A stretch of DNA of 64,000 bases. Origin: Methanocella_A sp963769045. Lineage in GTDB: Archaea > Halobacteriota > Methanocellia > Methanocellales > Methanocellaceae. The translations under genes were made by a program, and so were the position numbers. The notes beneath the pieces were generated by a model that had not been told where the DNA came from, searched no databases, and saw only the letters and a program-made list of their open reading frames with translations. Position 1 is the first letter of the stretch. Every line of letters begins with the position of its first letter. Of this stretch, positions 8,720 to 17,264 are shown one piece after another. The DNA is taken from NCBI GenBank assembly GCA_963769045.1, contig CAVYKK010000015.1:62001-126000 (forward strand), given 5' to 3'.

Positions 8720-9210
8720 CAAGCGACAATAAAGTCATGTGCTCTGGCTACGTGCCGCAATCTTCCGCAGCCAGGGACGATTTTTACCAGGAAATTGCCG
8801 CAGTCAAACGCAGTAATATCATCCCCTTTGCGGGCAGAGCTTGAAATTATTGCCGCCTTAAGCCGATTGCCCGGCGGGCAGAAGCGCCATGCCTTTATCT
8901 CTGTAAATCCCGGCCTTCGGCAAGAAAAGGCCTGATCCCGGCTTTATTACATGATCCGGGTGCGAGTAATTTTTACTGTTTCACGATGGGACGGCTGAAG
9001 GCCGCACGGCCGGCTAATCGGCAGATGCCGGGGCTTTACTATAGGATAATTAGCAAACTGCAACAAAAAGGCTAAATAACATCCAAATAAATTAAGTTAT
9101 AGGCGATTAAGGCATATTAATCCGTATATTAATGGCCTGACGCGCCAGCGCGGGTAAGTAAACCCCGTGCCGGCTTACTGCGACATAAAAAGCAGCACCG
9201 GGGGAATGTA
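8720..9210. other. Non-coding interval after ccdA
   Basis: About 490 bp without a convincing gene. It has several GC-rich, partly self-complementary stretches (for example CCGGCCTTCGG at about 8910 and GGCCGCACGGCC near 9001), then an AT-rich part from 9040 that likely holds the promoter of the small membrane protein at 9211. I see no tRNA and no frame with coding character. Confidence 0.4.
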
Positions 9211-9399
9211 ATGGCATATGAAGATTTAGTACTGTTCGTCAGTTTCGGATGGTTCGTTAGCGTTGCTGTTATCTTTGTCATGTATGTGAGGATCAGGCAG
9301 CTCTCCGAAGAGGTAAAGGTCATCAAGAACACAGTGCAGCTTACTGACGACGAGGTGGTCGGCCTGGAACGTTCCATGGCCGGAGGGAACGAGAACTAA
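9211..9399 (+). CDS. Small single-pass membrane protein with coiled coil
   Basis: A 62-residue protein: short polar N-terminus, one hydrophobic helix (LVLFVSFGWFVSVAVIFVMY), then a charged heptad-like helix (IRQLSEEVKVIKNTVQL). A purine-rich GGGGGAATGTA precedes ATG 9211. It is isolated between two non-coding regions, and the start of the structured RNA array lies about 75 bp downstream. No family is recognised; the topology and ribosome site make it a likely real gene. Confidence 0.6.
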   Translation: MAYEDLVLFVSFGWFVSVAVIFVMYVRIRQLSEEVKVIKNTVQLTDDEVVGLERSMAGGNEN

Positions 9400-9473
9400 G
9401 GAATCTTTTTTTCAATTTTGAAACAATAACCATATATTCAGGTAGCGATCAGTATTTACTACGGACATATTCC

Positions 9474-9825
9474 GGGCAGGGAGATGCCATAAAGCAAATG
9501 TCTCGCGCCGAGCATCCGAATTCGGACCGGCTCCAGCCCCAATTGAGCTTAAAGGGGCACTGCGGCACCAGTATAAAGTCCGGTCGACACGGCTGACCTT
9601 AAACTCCGTACCTTCTGCGGATAAGGTATAAACCCCGTGCTCAGTCAGCCGAGCATAAACGCTGATGGTGAGGGAGATCACCAGAAAAAAAGCAAAGTCA
9701 GTTGAGCGACTCTAAAAGCCACCGTGGGGAGACACGTTAAAAGCAAACGCCAGGTTCCGCCAGCGTCTAAACAGGCTCAAGTAGGGAGCTACTATAAAGC
9801 AAAGTCCACTCAGCGACTCTAAACA
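9474..9825 (+). ncRNA. Tandem array of two-hairpin RNA units
   Basis: Four clear units share a layout: hairpin with loop GGGAGA or GGGAGC, then (A)UAAAGCAAA, then a second hairpin, then UCUAAA. The first stems differ in sequence but stay paired: GGCA/TGCC (9474-9487), GGTGA/TCACC (about 9667-9682), CGTG/CACG (9723-9736), AGTA/TACT (9782-9795). The second stems are also different and paired (GTC/GAC, CGC/GCG, GTC/GAC). Between units 1 and 2 lie two or three diverged units (ACTG-CGGCAC-CAGT then ATAAAG; ACCTT/AAGGT then ATAAACC). The changed but paired stems argue for selection on RNA structure. The transcribed strand is assumed to be plus. Confidence 0.6.
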
Positions 9826-9837
9826 GATCAACGTTGA

Positions 9838-9874
9838 GACCGGAAGGGCGGTTTGCTTCCGGAGCTGCCGCCCT
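9838..9874 (+). other. Hairpin with possible pseudoknot after the RNA array
   Basis: CCGGAAG pairs with CTTCCGG across a loop containing GGGCGG, and that loop can pair with CCGCCC downstream. It directly follows the last repeat unit and may be the 3' end or a partner domain of the same RNA. Confidence 0.4.
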
Positions 9875-9923
9875 CCCAGTACTGACTTAAAATTTTATGT
9901 TTCACTTTCTTTTGTTCAGGCTT

Positions 9924-10043
9924 GCCGGCACCAAACACGACGTACACGACGTACACGACGTTTAATAACAAGGCTACGCTGACCATTACCGAGAAAACGT
10001 TGTGTATGTCGTGTACGTTGTGTACGTAGTGTCAGGTACCGGC
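9924..10043. repeat. Inverted repeat built of ACGACGTAC units
   Basis: The left arm has GCCGGCACC followed by three CACGACGTA-type units. The right arm, about 30 nt later, has GTGTATGTC, GTGTACGTT and GTGTACGTAGTG, ending GGTACCGGC. The arms are 40-50 nt. Same design as the other unit-built inverted repeats in this window but with a different unit. Confidence 0.75.
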
Positions 10044-10159
10044 TGAGCATATACTACATTTCAATAATAAGCATTAAATATTAAAGAAAGCCTGTGCAAT
10101 TGCCGGTTTCCTTGAGCATGTCCCGGTGCACGCGCGCGATCGGCCGCAGGCCCGAAATA

Positions 10160-10744
10160 TTATTCAGACTGCCCGGCCATGGCGCCGATGCGCTGGTCGA
10201 TGTAGTCGGCGTAGGTGGGCACTTTATCCCAGGCCTGGTCGGCACGGTTGCGGTTGGCATAGAGGCCGAGCTTACGCTCCAGCGCGAGCCGCTCCTCCAG
10301 GATGCCGTTCACGAACCGCTCCCACTGTTCCCGGTACTCGTTGATGCAGTAGATCATGAAGTTTTCGAAGGACGCCTCGTCGGCGATTGATTCGACGAGC
10401 TCCGGCTTATCCTCGATGGCGTCGAAGAATAGCGCGATGAGCGCGTTGTACTGGTCCTCGGTGCGGAACATGATGCGCTTCTGCTGGTTGATGCCGCCAA
10501 CCCGCTTCTTAAGGTCCAGCTTCCCGGACTTTTTCAGCTCGGCATCCACCTTTTCCACCGTGTGCTGCATCATGGGCTTTGCCACGTCACCCAGCTTGTA
10601 AACCAGCAGATCGTGCAGCAGGTCTGCCTCGACGAAAGCGTTCACATCACCGTTGATGAATAGCTCTGTAATGTAAGTCGCAAGGTGGTCCAGCACGGGA
10701 TTTCCCCCGGGCACTACAGTTTCACGTTCCTTAGCTTTCGTCAT
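10160..10744 (-). CDS. Conserved-looking helical hypothetical protein
   Basis: A 194-residue protein starting MTKAKERETVVPGG at 10744. The start is chosen because GCGGAGCG lies just upstream, while the longer frame would run back into the inverted repeat. It is acidic and mostly helical by composition, with no signal peptide or membrane helix. Recognisable stretches include a His-Asp pair (LLHDLLVYKLGDV), a basic KLDLKKRVGG, and FENFMIYCINEYREQWERFV. I do not recognise a family. It lies upstream of the FMN-binding gene on the same strand order but is separated from it by an inverted repeat. Confidence 0.6.
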   Translation of the reverse strand: MTKAKERETVVPGGNPVLDHLATYITELFINGDVNAFVEADLLHDLLVYKLGDVAKPMMQHTVEKVDAELKKSGKLDLKKRVGGINQQKRIMFRTEDQYNALIALFFDAIEDKPELVESIADEASFENFMIYCINEYREQWERFVNGILEERLALERKLGLYANRNRADQAWDKVPTYADYIDQRIGAMAGQSE

Positions 10745-10798
10745 AAAAATCGCTCCGCGCAGCATGTAATGTGCACGAAACGACATAAATGCATCGGA

Positions 10799-10896
10799 GC
10801 ATTGGACACGGAGGGCACTAAGGGCACTAAGGGCACAGAGGGGCACGCGTAGTCCTTTGTGGCCTTTGTGGCCTCCGTGCCCTTTGTGTCCAATGC
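10799..10896. repeat. Inverted repeat with GCATTGGACAC ends
   Basis: Terminal arms GCATTGGACAC and GTGTCCAATGC enclose units of GGGCACTAA and CCTTTGTGGCC type. It fills the gap between two minus-strand genes and the right end touches the stop region of the gene at 10897. The same 11-nt end occurs at 20426, so it marks a dispersed family. Confidence 0.8.
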
Positions 10897-11391
10897 TTAA
10901 CGGCCGGGGGATTTCAGCGCCACGAAGTCGTTCGCTTCCAGCCGGTAGACGGCGGACTTTCTCGATGTCAGCGTGTCCATGTCCAGGTCGGTAAAGCCGT
11001 GCCTTGCCGCAACGTTCTTCGCTCCGCCCCGCTGGTCTGCGCTGTCCTTTAGCGCTTTTGCCGCTGTCTCTTTCTCGGCCTTGCTGGTCACCTTTGTCAG
11101 CTGGCCCATCAGCGTTATCGTACAGAAGTCGGGCGTGTTGCTGCAGAAGTTATCTACTTCCACGCTGACGTTGGGGTTGTCTTTGATCAGGTCCATTTTT
11201 CGGCCGTAGTCGGCGAAGTGGAAGTACATCTCTCCGTCCTCGTAGACGTAGTCAAGCGCGATGATGTACGGCTGTGGCTGATCGCTTAGCGCCATGCGGC
11301 AGATCTTTTGCGAGCCGAGCAGCCGCTCGATCTCCTCGGGCGCCATTTCGGGAAGCTTCACGATTTCCTGTTGTCCGGATGATTGTACCAT
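10897..11391 (-). CDS. Pyridoxamine-phosphate-oxidase-like (FMN split-barrel) protein
   Basis: A 164-residue protein with the split-barrel pattern of the PNPOx-like/NimA flavin-binding group: LLGSQKICRMALSD near residue 24, PYIIALDYVYEDGEMYFHFADYG near 41-63 and KMDLIKDNPNVSVEVD near 65. Members bind FMN or F420 and reduce small molecules or act as heme-utilisation-like proteins. Specificity cannot be read. The start is ATG 11391. An AT-rich region with repeated TATATCG motifs lies upstream. Confidence 0.75.
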   Translation of the reverse strand: MVQSSGQQEIVKLPEMAPEEIERLLGSQKICRMALSDQPQPYIIALDYVYEDGEMYFHFADYGRKMDLIKDNPNVSVEVDNFCSNTPDFCTITLMGQLTKVTSKAEKETAAKALKDSADQRGGAKNVAARHGFTDLDMDTLTSRKSAVYRLEANDFVALKSPGR

Positions 11392-11519
11392 TGATAATCA
11401 CCTGAATTTACTCGACCTCGGACTTGATAGATTTTAATGTCATAAAATATATAATAATGAGGCAGACACGTGTATCGAGCAACGGACGTTAATGAGCGGG
11501 CAAAGGCGGCCTGGCATAT

Positions 11520-11830
11520 GGATTGAAAATATATCGAATAATGTATTATTTTATGTCGAATACTGTAAGCGATAACGTTAATGTATCGATATACTTTATA
11601 CAAATTCATCCGATATAGTATTTAGAGCCCAATTAATATTTGTCCGGGCAATCATTCCTCCTTTAAACATGCCCGGTAATCATAGAGATATTTATTAGTG
11701 TCAGAGGTATATCGGTTATCAAGGAATGTATATATACTATATCGGTTATTATCCTGTAGAAGTATATCGAATGATTTAACGAATGCTATGAAAATCCCAT
11801 ATCATTCGACAGAACAATTCGATATAGTGA
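11520..11830. promoter_or_regulatory. Cluster of TATATCG-type operator candidates
   Basis: The AT-rich divergent region before the ABC pair has at least eight copies of a TATATCG(A/G) or CGATATA motif: near 11526, 11583, 11608, 11708, 11739, 11763, 11797 and 11819. Two copies are extended to TATATCGGTTAT, spaced about 31 bp apart. Both orientations occur. PadR regulators bind similar AT-rich dyads, and a PadR gene ends this operon, so autoregulation is the simplest reading. Confidence 0.5.
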
Positions 11831-11850
11831 CGTACAAGCGGAGGGAAAGT

Positions 11851-12870
11851 ATGACAGATTGCGCGATAGAAGTCCGGGAGCTGACGAAAAAGTTCGGGGA
11901 CTTCACCGCAGTCGATCACGTCTCGTTCGACGTGAACGACGGGGAGATATTCGGTTTCCTGGGCCCGAACGGCGCCGGCAAGAGCACCACGATACGCGTG
12001 TTGTGCACGCTGGCCCGGCCGACCTCGGGCTCGGCGAGGATAGCCGGCTTTGACCTGATCAGGGACGCCTCGGATGTCCGGAAGAACATCGGCCTGGTCT
12101 CAGAGAAAATGATCATGTACGAGCAGCTGACGGCGGCCGAAAATCTTCGATACTTCGGCCGCTTGCATAAGATGCCGAAGGCGAAGATAGAGCGCCGCAT
12201 CGACGAGCTGCTGGGACTGGTGGACATGGCCCGGTGGAAAAACACGCAGGTGAAAAAGTTCTCGACGGGCATGCGCCAGCGTATCAACGTGATCAGGGCG
12301 CTACTCCCGGAGCCGAAGATCGTGTTCATGGACGAGCCCACGCTGGGCCTCGACCCGCAGACTACGTTATCCATACGCGATATCATCAGGGACATCAATA
12401 AGAACGGCGCGACCGTCATCCTGACCACCCATGCTATGGTGGAGGCAGAAGCGTTGAGCGATCGTGTCGCTATCATCGACCACGGGAAGATCGCAGCGCT
12501 CGACACCCCGCTGGGCCTGAAGCGGATCATATCCAACGGCAATGCAAAGATATTCACAGTGCGGGTCCCCAACCTGACGCCCTCCATGACGGACCGCATC
12601 AGGTCGCTGGACTGCGTCAGCGCGATGAGCCAGGAAGACGCTTACGACCTGAAGATCAGCCTGAAAGACGGCGGTGCGATCGAGACGATTGTCAGTACGA
12701 TAGCCGGGGATGGCGGAAAGATCGACGCGATCAATACCCTCGAGCCCAGCCTCGAAGACGTATTCCTGACAGTCACAGGCAAAGAGATACGGGACGAGAC
12801 TTCGAACAAGAACGCGACCTCGATGTTCCAGGACCCCATGATGGATGCGCCGAAGGCGCGGGTGAGGTGA
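11851..12870 (+). CDS. ABC transporter ATP-binding protein (drug/antibiotic export type)
   Basis: A 339-residue ATPase. Walker A is GPNGAGKST near residue 40, the signature is KFSTGMRQRINV near 134, Walker B is IVFMDEPTLGLD near 155, and the switch His lies in ILTTHAMVEAEALSDR near 190. The C-terminal 100 residues form the DrrA-type domain. I start at ATG 11851 because GGAGGGAAAGT sits directly upstream; the longer frame is unlikely. It precedes the permease by 4 bp, and a PadR regulator follows, the usual make-up of multidrug or bacteriocin-type efflux. Confidence 0.9.
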   Translation: MTDCAIEVRELTKKFGDFTAVDHVSFDVNDGEIFGFLGPNGAGKSTTIRVLCTLARPTSGSARIAGFDLIRDASDVRKNIGLVSEKMIMYEQLTAAENLRYFGRLHKMPKAKIERRIDELLGLVDMARWKNTQVKKFSTGMRQRINVIRALLPEPKIVFMDEPTLGLDPQTTLSIRDIIRDINKNGATVILTTHAMVEAEALSDRVAIIDHGKIAALDTPLGLKRIISNGNAKIFTVRVPNLTPSMTDRIRSLDCVSAMSQEDAYDLKISLKDGGAIETIVSTIAGDGGKIDAINTLEPSLEDVFLTVTGKEIRDETSNKNATSMFQDPMMDAPKARVR

Positions 12871-12874
12871 GATC

Positions 12875-14059
12875 ATGAGCGTACGGGACATTCTAAGTGA
12901 CAGCTACTATATCATGGGCAAGGAATTGCTAGAACTGACGCGTAACAGGATGATGCTGGTCCTCATGGTCATGATGCCGTTGCTCATGATGATCATGTTC
13001 GGCTTCATCTACCCGAATAACACTGCGATGCCACAAGACCTGCCAGTCGCCCTTATCGACCTCAGCCATAGCGGGGACAGCGCCAGTTTCCTCGAACAGC
13101 TTCGCGCCCTCAGCGACCAGTCGGTCAAAATGGACTTCAGGACGGTCGAAACTATCGACGATGCCCGGAACATGATCGAGCGGGGCGAGATCTACGGTGC
13201 CATCATCATACCTGAAAGTTTCGCAACGGCCGTTGCACAGGGAAAGACAGCCAACGTGACCGTACTATACGACAACAGCAATCCGCAGGTCGGAGGACAG
13301 GTCCTCGCCGAGGCTTCCGGGCTGATAGGCGGCATCAACGGCATGAAGTCGGCCATCCTGGTAGGACAGCTTGGCTCGAAGGCAAACGAGGCCGTCGATC
13401 CGCAATCGGTCCTGCAGCCCTATAACGCCCAGGCCCAGGGGACGATTCCGGGGTCGAACTACTTCGACTTCCTGGCACCCGGGCTGCTCATGATGATCGT
13501 AATGATGTCCGCAATGACGGGCATTCCCGAGGGTATCTCCCGGGAGAAGGAGATGGGGACGTTTGACGGCGTGCTCTCGGCGCCCATAAACCCGGTTTCC
13601 ATAATAATCGGCAAGAGCGTCGCGCTGACGATCGGAGGGTTCATCCAGGGTATCCTGGTATTCATCCTGGCGGTCGTCTTCTTCGGCGTGCATGTACAGG
13701 GCAGCATCCTGCTGGCCTTCGGCCTGCTGTTCCTCGGCGTGTTCAGCTTCATCGGGCTGGGCATCCTGTTCACCTCGATATCCGAAGACCAGAAGACCAG
13801 CACGCTGATCGCGAACCTGCTGATGTTCCCCATGATGTTCGTATCGGGCATCATGTTCCCGGTCCAGCAGATGCCGTGGTTCATGCAGTGGCTCTCCGCG
13901 ATCATACCGGTCACCTACGCCGCCGACGCCATGCGTAAGGTGATGATCCTGAACGCCGGCCTGCAGGACGTGCTGCCGCAGATCGCGATACTGATAGCGT
14001 TCGGCGTCGTCACCATGGCGATCGCGATACCGGTGTTCAAGAAGTCGATGACAAGATAG
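12875..14059 (+). CDS. ABC-2 type permease (DrrB/YhgE-like)
   Basis: A 394-residue permease: one N-terminal helix (MMLVLMVMMPLLMMIMFGF), a large external domain (about residues 55-205) and five helices in the C-terminal half, with SREKEMGTFDGVLSAP near residue 220 as the coupling-helix region. This matches the DrrB/ABC-2 exporter type with a periplasmic-side insert. It is translated with the ATPase just upstream. The substrate is unknown, probably a hydrophobic drug or toxin. Confidence 0.88.
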   Translation: MSVRDILSDSYYIMGKELLELTRNRMMLVLMVMMPLLMMIMFGFIYPNNTAMPQDLPVALIDLSHSGDSASFLEQLRALSDQSVKMDFRTVETIDDARNMIERGEIYGAIIIPESFATAVAQGKTANVTVLYDNSNPQVGGQVLAEASGLIGGINGMKSAILVGQLGSKANEAVDPQSVLQPYNAQAQGTIPGSNYFDFLAPGLLMMIVMMSAMTGIPEGISREKEMGTFDGVLSAPINPVSIIIGKSVALTIGGFIQGILVFILAVVFFGVHVQGSILLAFGLLFLGVFSFIGLGILFTSISEDQKTSTLIANLLMFPMMFVSGIMFPVQQMPWFMQWLSAIIPVTYAADAMRKVMILNAGLQDVLPQIAILIAFGVVTMAIAIPVFKKSMTR

Positions 14060-14131
14060 AATATTCCAGAGGCGGATGTTAATGTATATGGAAAAACCCG
14101 GTGCTCTCTCAGGTAAACGGTGGTGTCCTGC

Positions 14132-14833
14132 ATGAACGATTCGGAAGACAGGGATGAGCGCAGAAAAGCCCTGGAAGGCCGGATCGACGAGATGAAACAA
14201 CAGCAGCAGGACGAGCAGCTGGCGCGCCGGATAGCCATTAAAAACCAGCTTGAAGAAATGAAGCGGCTGCAAAAAGAAGAGCAGGAAGCACATAAAAAGG
14301 CAATCCAGGAACAGATCGAGGACCTGAAACGACTCCATAAAGAGCAGGAGGCACGTCAGATAGCGATCGCAGAGCAGATCGAGGAGATGAACCGGCTTGA
14401 TCGGGAGGAGCGCGCGGAGAAGAAAAAAGGCCTCCGTCTCGGCTTTGCCCTCAAGCCGGGAAAGCCGTGCGGCAAGGATGACAGCACAAAATGTCTCGAG
14501 CCCTTGCAGGACAGGAGAGACGCCGAGACCCGTAAGGGATTTCTTAAGCTGCATATCCTTGGCGTCCTCGCAGACGGGCCTTCACACGGCTATGAGATCA
14601 TGCACCGGATCAGCTATCACACAGGTCACATGTGGACGCCCAGCCCGGGCTCCATGTATCCGGCACTGGACGCGCTCGAAACGAAGGGGTTCATCTCCCG
14701 CCAGGGCGACGGGCGGAGGAAAGTCTATTCGCTGACCCTGAAAGGACAAAACGTCCTGGAAGGTATCAAGAAAAAACGTGACGAGCAGTTGCTTGAGATG
14801 AAGGCGTTCATGTCGACGCTCTTCGAAGAATAG
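14132..14833 (+). CDS. PadR-family regulator with long N-terminal coiled coil
   Basis: 233 residues from ATG 14132 (GTG 14120 and 14123 are alternatives). Residues 1-105 are a Lys/Glu/Gln-rich coiled coil with a repeated block of about 20 residues (EQIEDLKRLHKE, EQIEEMNRLDRE). The C-terminal 105 residues are a PadR winged helix: KLHILGVLADGPSHGYEIM, then SPGSMYPALDALETKGFI. PadR proteins repress efflux genes and release DNA on ligand binding. The N-terminal coiled coil is unusual, as most PadR proteins place their dimer helix at the C-terminus. It sits last in the ABC operon. Confidence 0.85.
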   Translation: MNDSEDRDERRKALEGRIDEMKQQQQDEQLARRIAIKNQLEEMKRLQKEEQEAHKKAIQEQIEDLKRLHKEQEARQIAIAEQIEEMNRLDREERAEKKKGLRLGFALKPGKPCGKDDSTKCLEPLQDRRDAETRKGFLKLHILGVLADGPSHGYEIMHRISYHTGHMWTPSPGSMYPALDALETKGFISRQGDGRRKVYSLTLKGQNVLEGIKKKRDEQLLEMKAFMSTLFEE

Positions 14834-14976
14834 CGTCTCTTGAAAAACATGTTCAAATGCCAACCGGAGAGGCCGCGGCCGCTTGCGCACACACGCAGAT
14901 GCCCCGCCCGATCATGCGACAATAGCTCTGCCCGTTTTTAATTTTTAATATTTGACATATATTCCTTAGAGCCCTG

Positions 14977-16392
14977 TCATTCCGACACGAAGCTCTCGAG
15001 CCGCGTCTGCTTGACCTCGCACTTTTCGCCAGGTATCTCGATCGGGTAGACGCCGGTCAGGCATCCGGTGCACAGGTCGTCGACCGGGATGCCGATCGAC
15101 TTGACGAGGCCTTCGAGTGAAATGTAGTACAGCGAGTCGGCGCCGATCAGGAACTCGACGCCCTTAACCGACTTGTGCGCGGCGATCAGCTCTTCCCGGG
15201 TTGCCATGTCGATGCCTAAATAGCATGGAGAGATGATCGGCGGGCTGCCGATGCGCGCATGGACCTTCTTTGCCCCGGACCGGCGGATCATGTCGATGAT
15301 CCGGCGGGACGTGGTGCCCCGCACGATACTGTCGTCGATGAGGATGACTTCCTTGCCGTTCACGTTCTCCTTCACTGTGTTCAGCTTGAGCCTGACCGCC
15401 GTCTCGCGGAGGTCCTGCCCGGGCATGATGAACGTGCGGCCGACATAACGGTTCTTGATCATGCCTTCGGCGTAGCGGGTGCCGGAGGCGCCCGAGTACC
15501 CGATGGCCGACGTGATCCCGGAGTCGGGCACGGGCGAGACGATATCTGCCTGCGTCGGGCACTCCTCCGCGAGCATCTCGCCTATGCGGTGCCGGACCTT
15601 GTAGACGAGGCGGCCGTCCATGATGGAGTCGGGCCGGGCGAAGTAGACGAACTCGAACATGCAGTGGGCGTGGTTGCGGCTGCGGAATAGCCGGTGGCTC
15701 TCGATGCGGTCGCTGAGGATAACCATTTCGCCGGCCGCCACGTCGCGGACCAGTTCGCCGTTGACGGTGTCGATGGCGCAGCTCTCCGAAGCCAGGATGA
15801 GCCCGTTTTCGATACGCCCGATGCACAGCGGCTTGAATCCCAGAGGGTCGCGGACGCCGATAATCTTGTCTTCGACCAGGATGACCAGCGAGTACGAGCC
15901 GACTAATTTACGCATGGTCTCCCGGACGGCTTCCACGAGATCGTTGCGCATGAGCTCTTTGACCAGCAGGTGTGCAATGACCTCCGTGTCCGTGTCCGAT
16001 ATGAAAATACGGCCGTCGGCCTCCAGCTCTTTCTTGAGGTCGCGGTAGTTGACCAGGTTGCCGTTATGGGCGAGCGCGATGGTGCCGCCCTTGTACTGGA
16101 CAGTGAACGGCTGGCAGTTCTCGATGCGCGAGCTGCCGGTCGTGGAATAGCGCGTGTGCCCGATGCCCGCAAAACCGGAGAGCCGCTGCAGGCGCTCCCT
16201 GCTAAAATAGTCCGTGACGAGGCCCATTCCCTTGTCCGCGATGACACTGCCGCCGCTGGTCACTGCAATGCCGGACGACTCCTGTCCCCGGTGCTGCAGC
16301 GCCTGCAAGGCGTAATAAATGTATATAGCCGCAGCGTCCCTGTTCTTTTCACGATCGAACCAGACGCCTACGACGCCACATTTGTCCTTCAC
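14977..16392 (-). CDS. purF: Amidophosphoribosyltransferase PurF
   Basis: A 471-residue enzyme of the first purine step: PRPP plus glutamine gives phosphoribosylamine. The N-terminal glutaminase has the catalytic Cys at position 5 (MKDKCGVVG), with a four-residue propeptide to remove. The PRPP loop is VILIDDSIVRGTTSRR near 345. Cysteines in CMFEFVYFARPDS, CYLGIDMATRE and LCTGCLTG match the four [4Fe-4S] ligands of the Bacillus-type enzyme. It lies downstream of lsm and rpl37e on the same strand, an arrangement I recall from other euryarchaea. Confidence 0.95.
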   Translation of the reverse strand: MKDKCGVVGVWFDREKNRDAAAIYIYYALQALQHRGQESSGIAVTSGGSVIADKGMGLVTDYFSRERLQRLSGFAGIGHTRYSTTGSSRIENCQPFTVQYKGGTIALAHNGNLVNYRDLKKELEADGRIFISDTDTEVIAHLLVKELMRNDLVEAVRETMRKLVGSYSLVILVEDKIIGVRDPLGFKPLCIGRIENGLILASESCAIDTVNGELVRDVAAGEMVILSDRIESHRLFRSRNHAHCMFEFVYFARPDSIMDGRLVYKVRHRIGEMLAEECPTQADIVSPVPDSGITSAIGYSGASGTRYAEGMIKNRYVGRTFIMPGQDLRETAVRLKLNTVKENVNGKEVILIDDSIVRGTTSRRIIDMIRRSGAKKVHARIGSPPIISPCYLGIDMATREELIAAHKSVKGVEFLIGADSLYYISLEGLVKSIGIPVDDLCTGCLTGVYPIEIPGEKCEVKQTRLESFVSE

Positions 16393-16494
16393 AGCGCATG
16401 CACCTTTAATGCACTACGATAGTGCCAGTTTCAAATGCTATTGAACCCTGCGGGTACATATAGTTTTTTTAAATGAAAGAAAAATAAGGGGTTT

Positions 16495-16674
16495 TTACCA
16501 CGTGTGACGGGCGAGATGGCTGTGCCAGCTCCACTTGTTAAGCTTGGCGGACCTGCCGAAGCCGCAAGATGCGCAGACCTTCTTGTTGAAGTTGAAGGAT
16601 ACCTTGCCGCAACGCCTGCAGACCGTGTGTACCCTCTTCTGCCGCTTGCCCTGTGATGGAGTTCCTTTTGTCAT
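16495..16674 (-). CDS. rpl37e: Ribosomal protein L37e
   Basis: A 59-residue large-subunit protein. It starts MTKGTPSQGKRQKR and has the zinc ribbon CRRCG near residue 19 and CASCGFG near residue 34, then a basic AKLNKWSW tail. Length and motifs are typical of archaeal and eukaryotic L37e. It follows lsm by 66 bp and precedes purF. ATG 16674 has a purine-rich GGTGAATC just upstream. Confidence 0.95.
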   Translation of the reverse strand: MTKGTPSQGKRQKRVHTVCRRCGKVSFNFNKKVCASCGFGRSAKLNKWSWHSHLARHTW

Positions 16675-16740
16675 ATTGATTCACCTTTTCCGCGTTAATA
16701 GTGCACGTCTTGTTTATTAAGATTACGGTTCCCGTAATGA

Positions 16741-16959
16741 CTACGGTGAGACGTATACTACTGTGTCGCCCCGCACGATGATGGTGCCCAGTTTCTTGGA
16801 CTGCTCGTTCTCCTTCAGCTCTTCCGCGTTGTCGAGGACGAGGTTCATGTGCATGTCATATCCCTGAAGCTCGCCTCTAAACTCTCTGCCGCCCTTAAGG
16901 CGCACAATGACTGGAGAGTTCAAGGCTTCGTTCAGGACATCAAGGGGTCTCTGGCTCAT
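16741..16959 (-). CDS. Sm-like (Lsm) RNA-binding protein
   Basis: A 72-residue archaeal Sm protein forming RNA-binding rings. Sm1 motif: VIVRLKGGREFRGELQGYDMHMNLVLDNA. Sm2 motif: GTIIVRGDTVVYVSP, with the IVRG core. The start is ATG 16959, with GGCGGAGGAA just upstream; the longer frame upstream is not needed. The neighbouring L37e gene is its usual archaeal partner. Confidence 0.95.
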   Translation of the reverse strand: MSQRPLDVLNEALNSPVIVRLKGGREFRGELQGYDMHMNLVLDNAEELKENEQSKKLGTIIVRGDTVVYVSP

Positions 16960-17014
16960 AAAATTCCTCCGCCGAAATAATACATTAATGAATGTTGTTG
17001 AGTCTAAATCTCGC

Positions 17015-17030
17015 GAACCATATTTATAGT
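17015..17030 (-). promoter_or_regulatory. TATA box for lsm-rpl37e-purF
   Basis: Read on the minus strand this is AACTATAAATATGG, about 60 bp before the lsm start. It leaves a short leader of roughly 35 nt. It is the best TATA match in the interval. Confidence 0.5.
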
Positions 17031-17264
17031 TATCGCAGGCGACTATCTGTCGGGCGACGTTCCATCGGGCCGCGTTCTGACGTAATGAGATGAGCGGCCG
17101 ATCGTTATATCCTTTTGCACTTTTTTCATCCATCCGCTGTCGTCACGGATGGATGCCATCACGTTACGGTGTCTTTGATGGTGTTACCGGCAGGAATACA
17201 TCGGTATCGGCACTTGTATAAAAATTAATATTTAAAGACTTACATATATAATAATTTGAAACGG

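Noticed and set aside
9412..9681. 89-residue minus-strand frame
   Set aside because: It covers the structured RNA array, has no family features or ribosome site, and its sequence is explained by the hairpin units.
9474..9825. Tandem c-di-GMP-I riboswitches
   Set aside because: The GCAAAG-hairpin-CUAAAC part is similar, but the rest of that aptamer is not present and no downstream gene is close on the plus strand.
13265..14554. 429-residue minus-strand frame
   Set aside because: It is antisense to the ABC-2 permease and PadR gene; composition (His/Arg/Asp-rich) is what the complement of GC-rich coding sequence gives.
15164..15826. 220-residue minus-strand frame within purF
   Set aside because: Same-strand out-of-frame shadow of purF, Arg/His-rich, no start signal.
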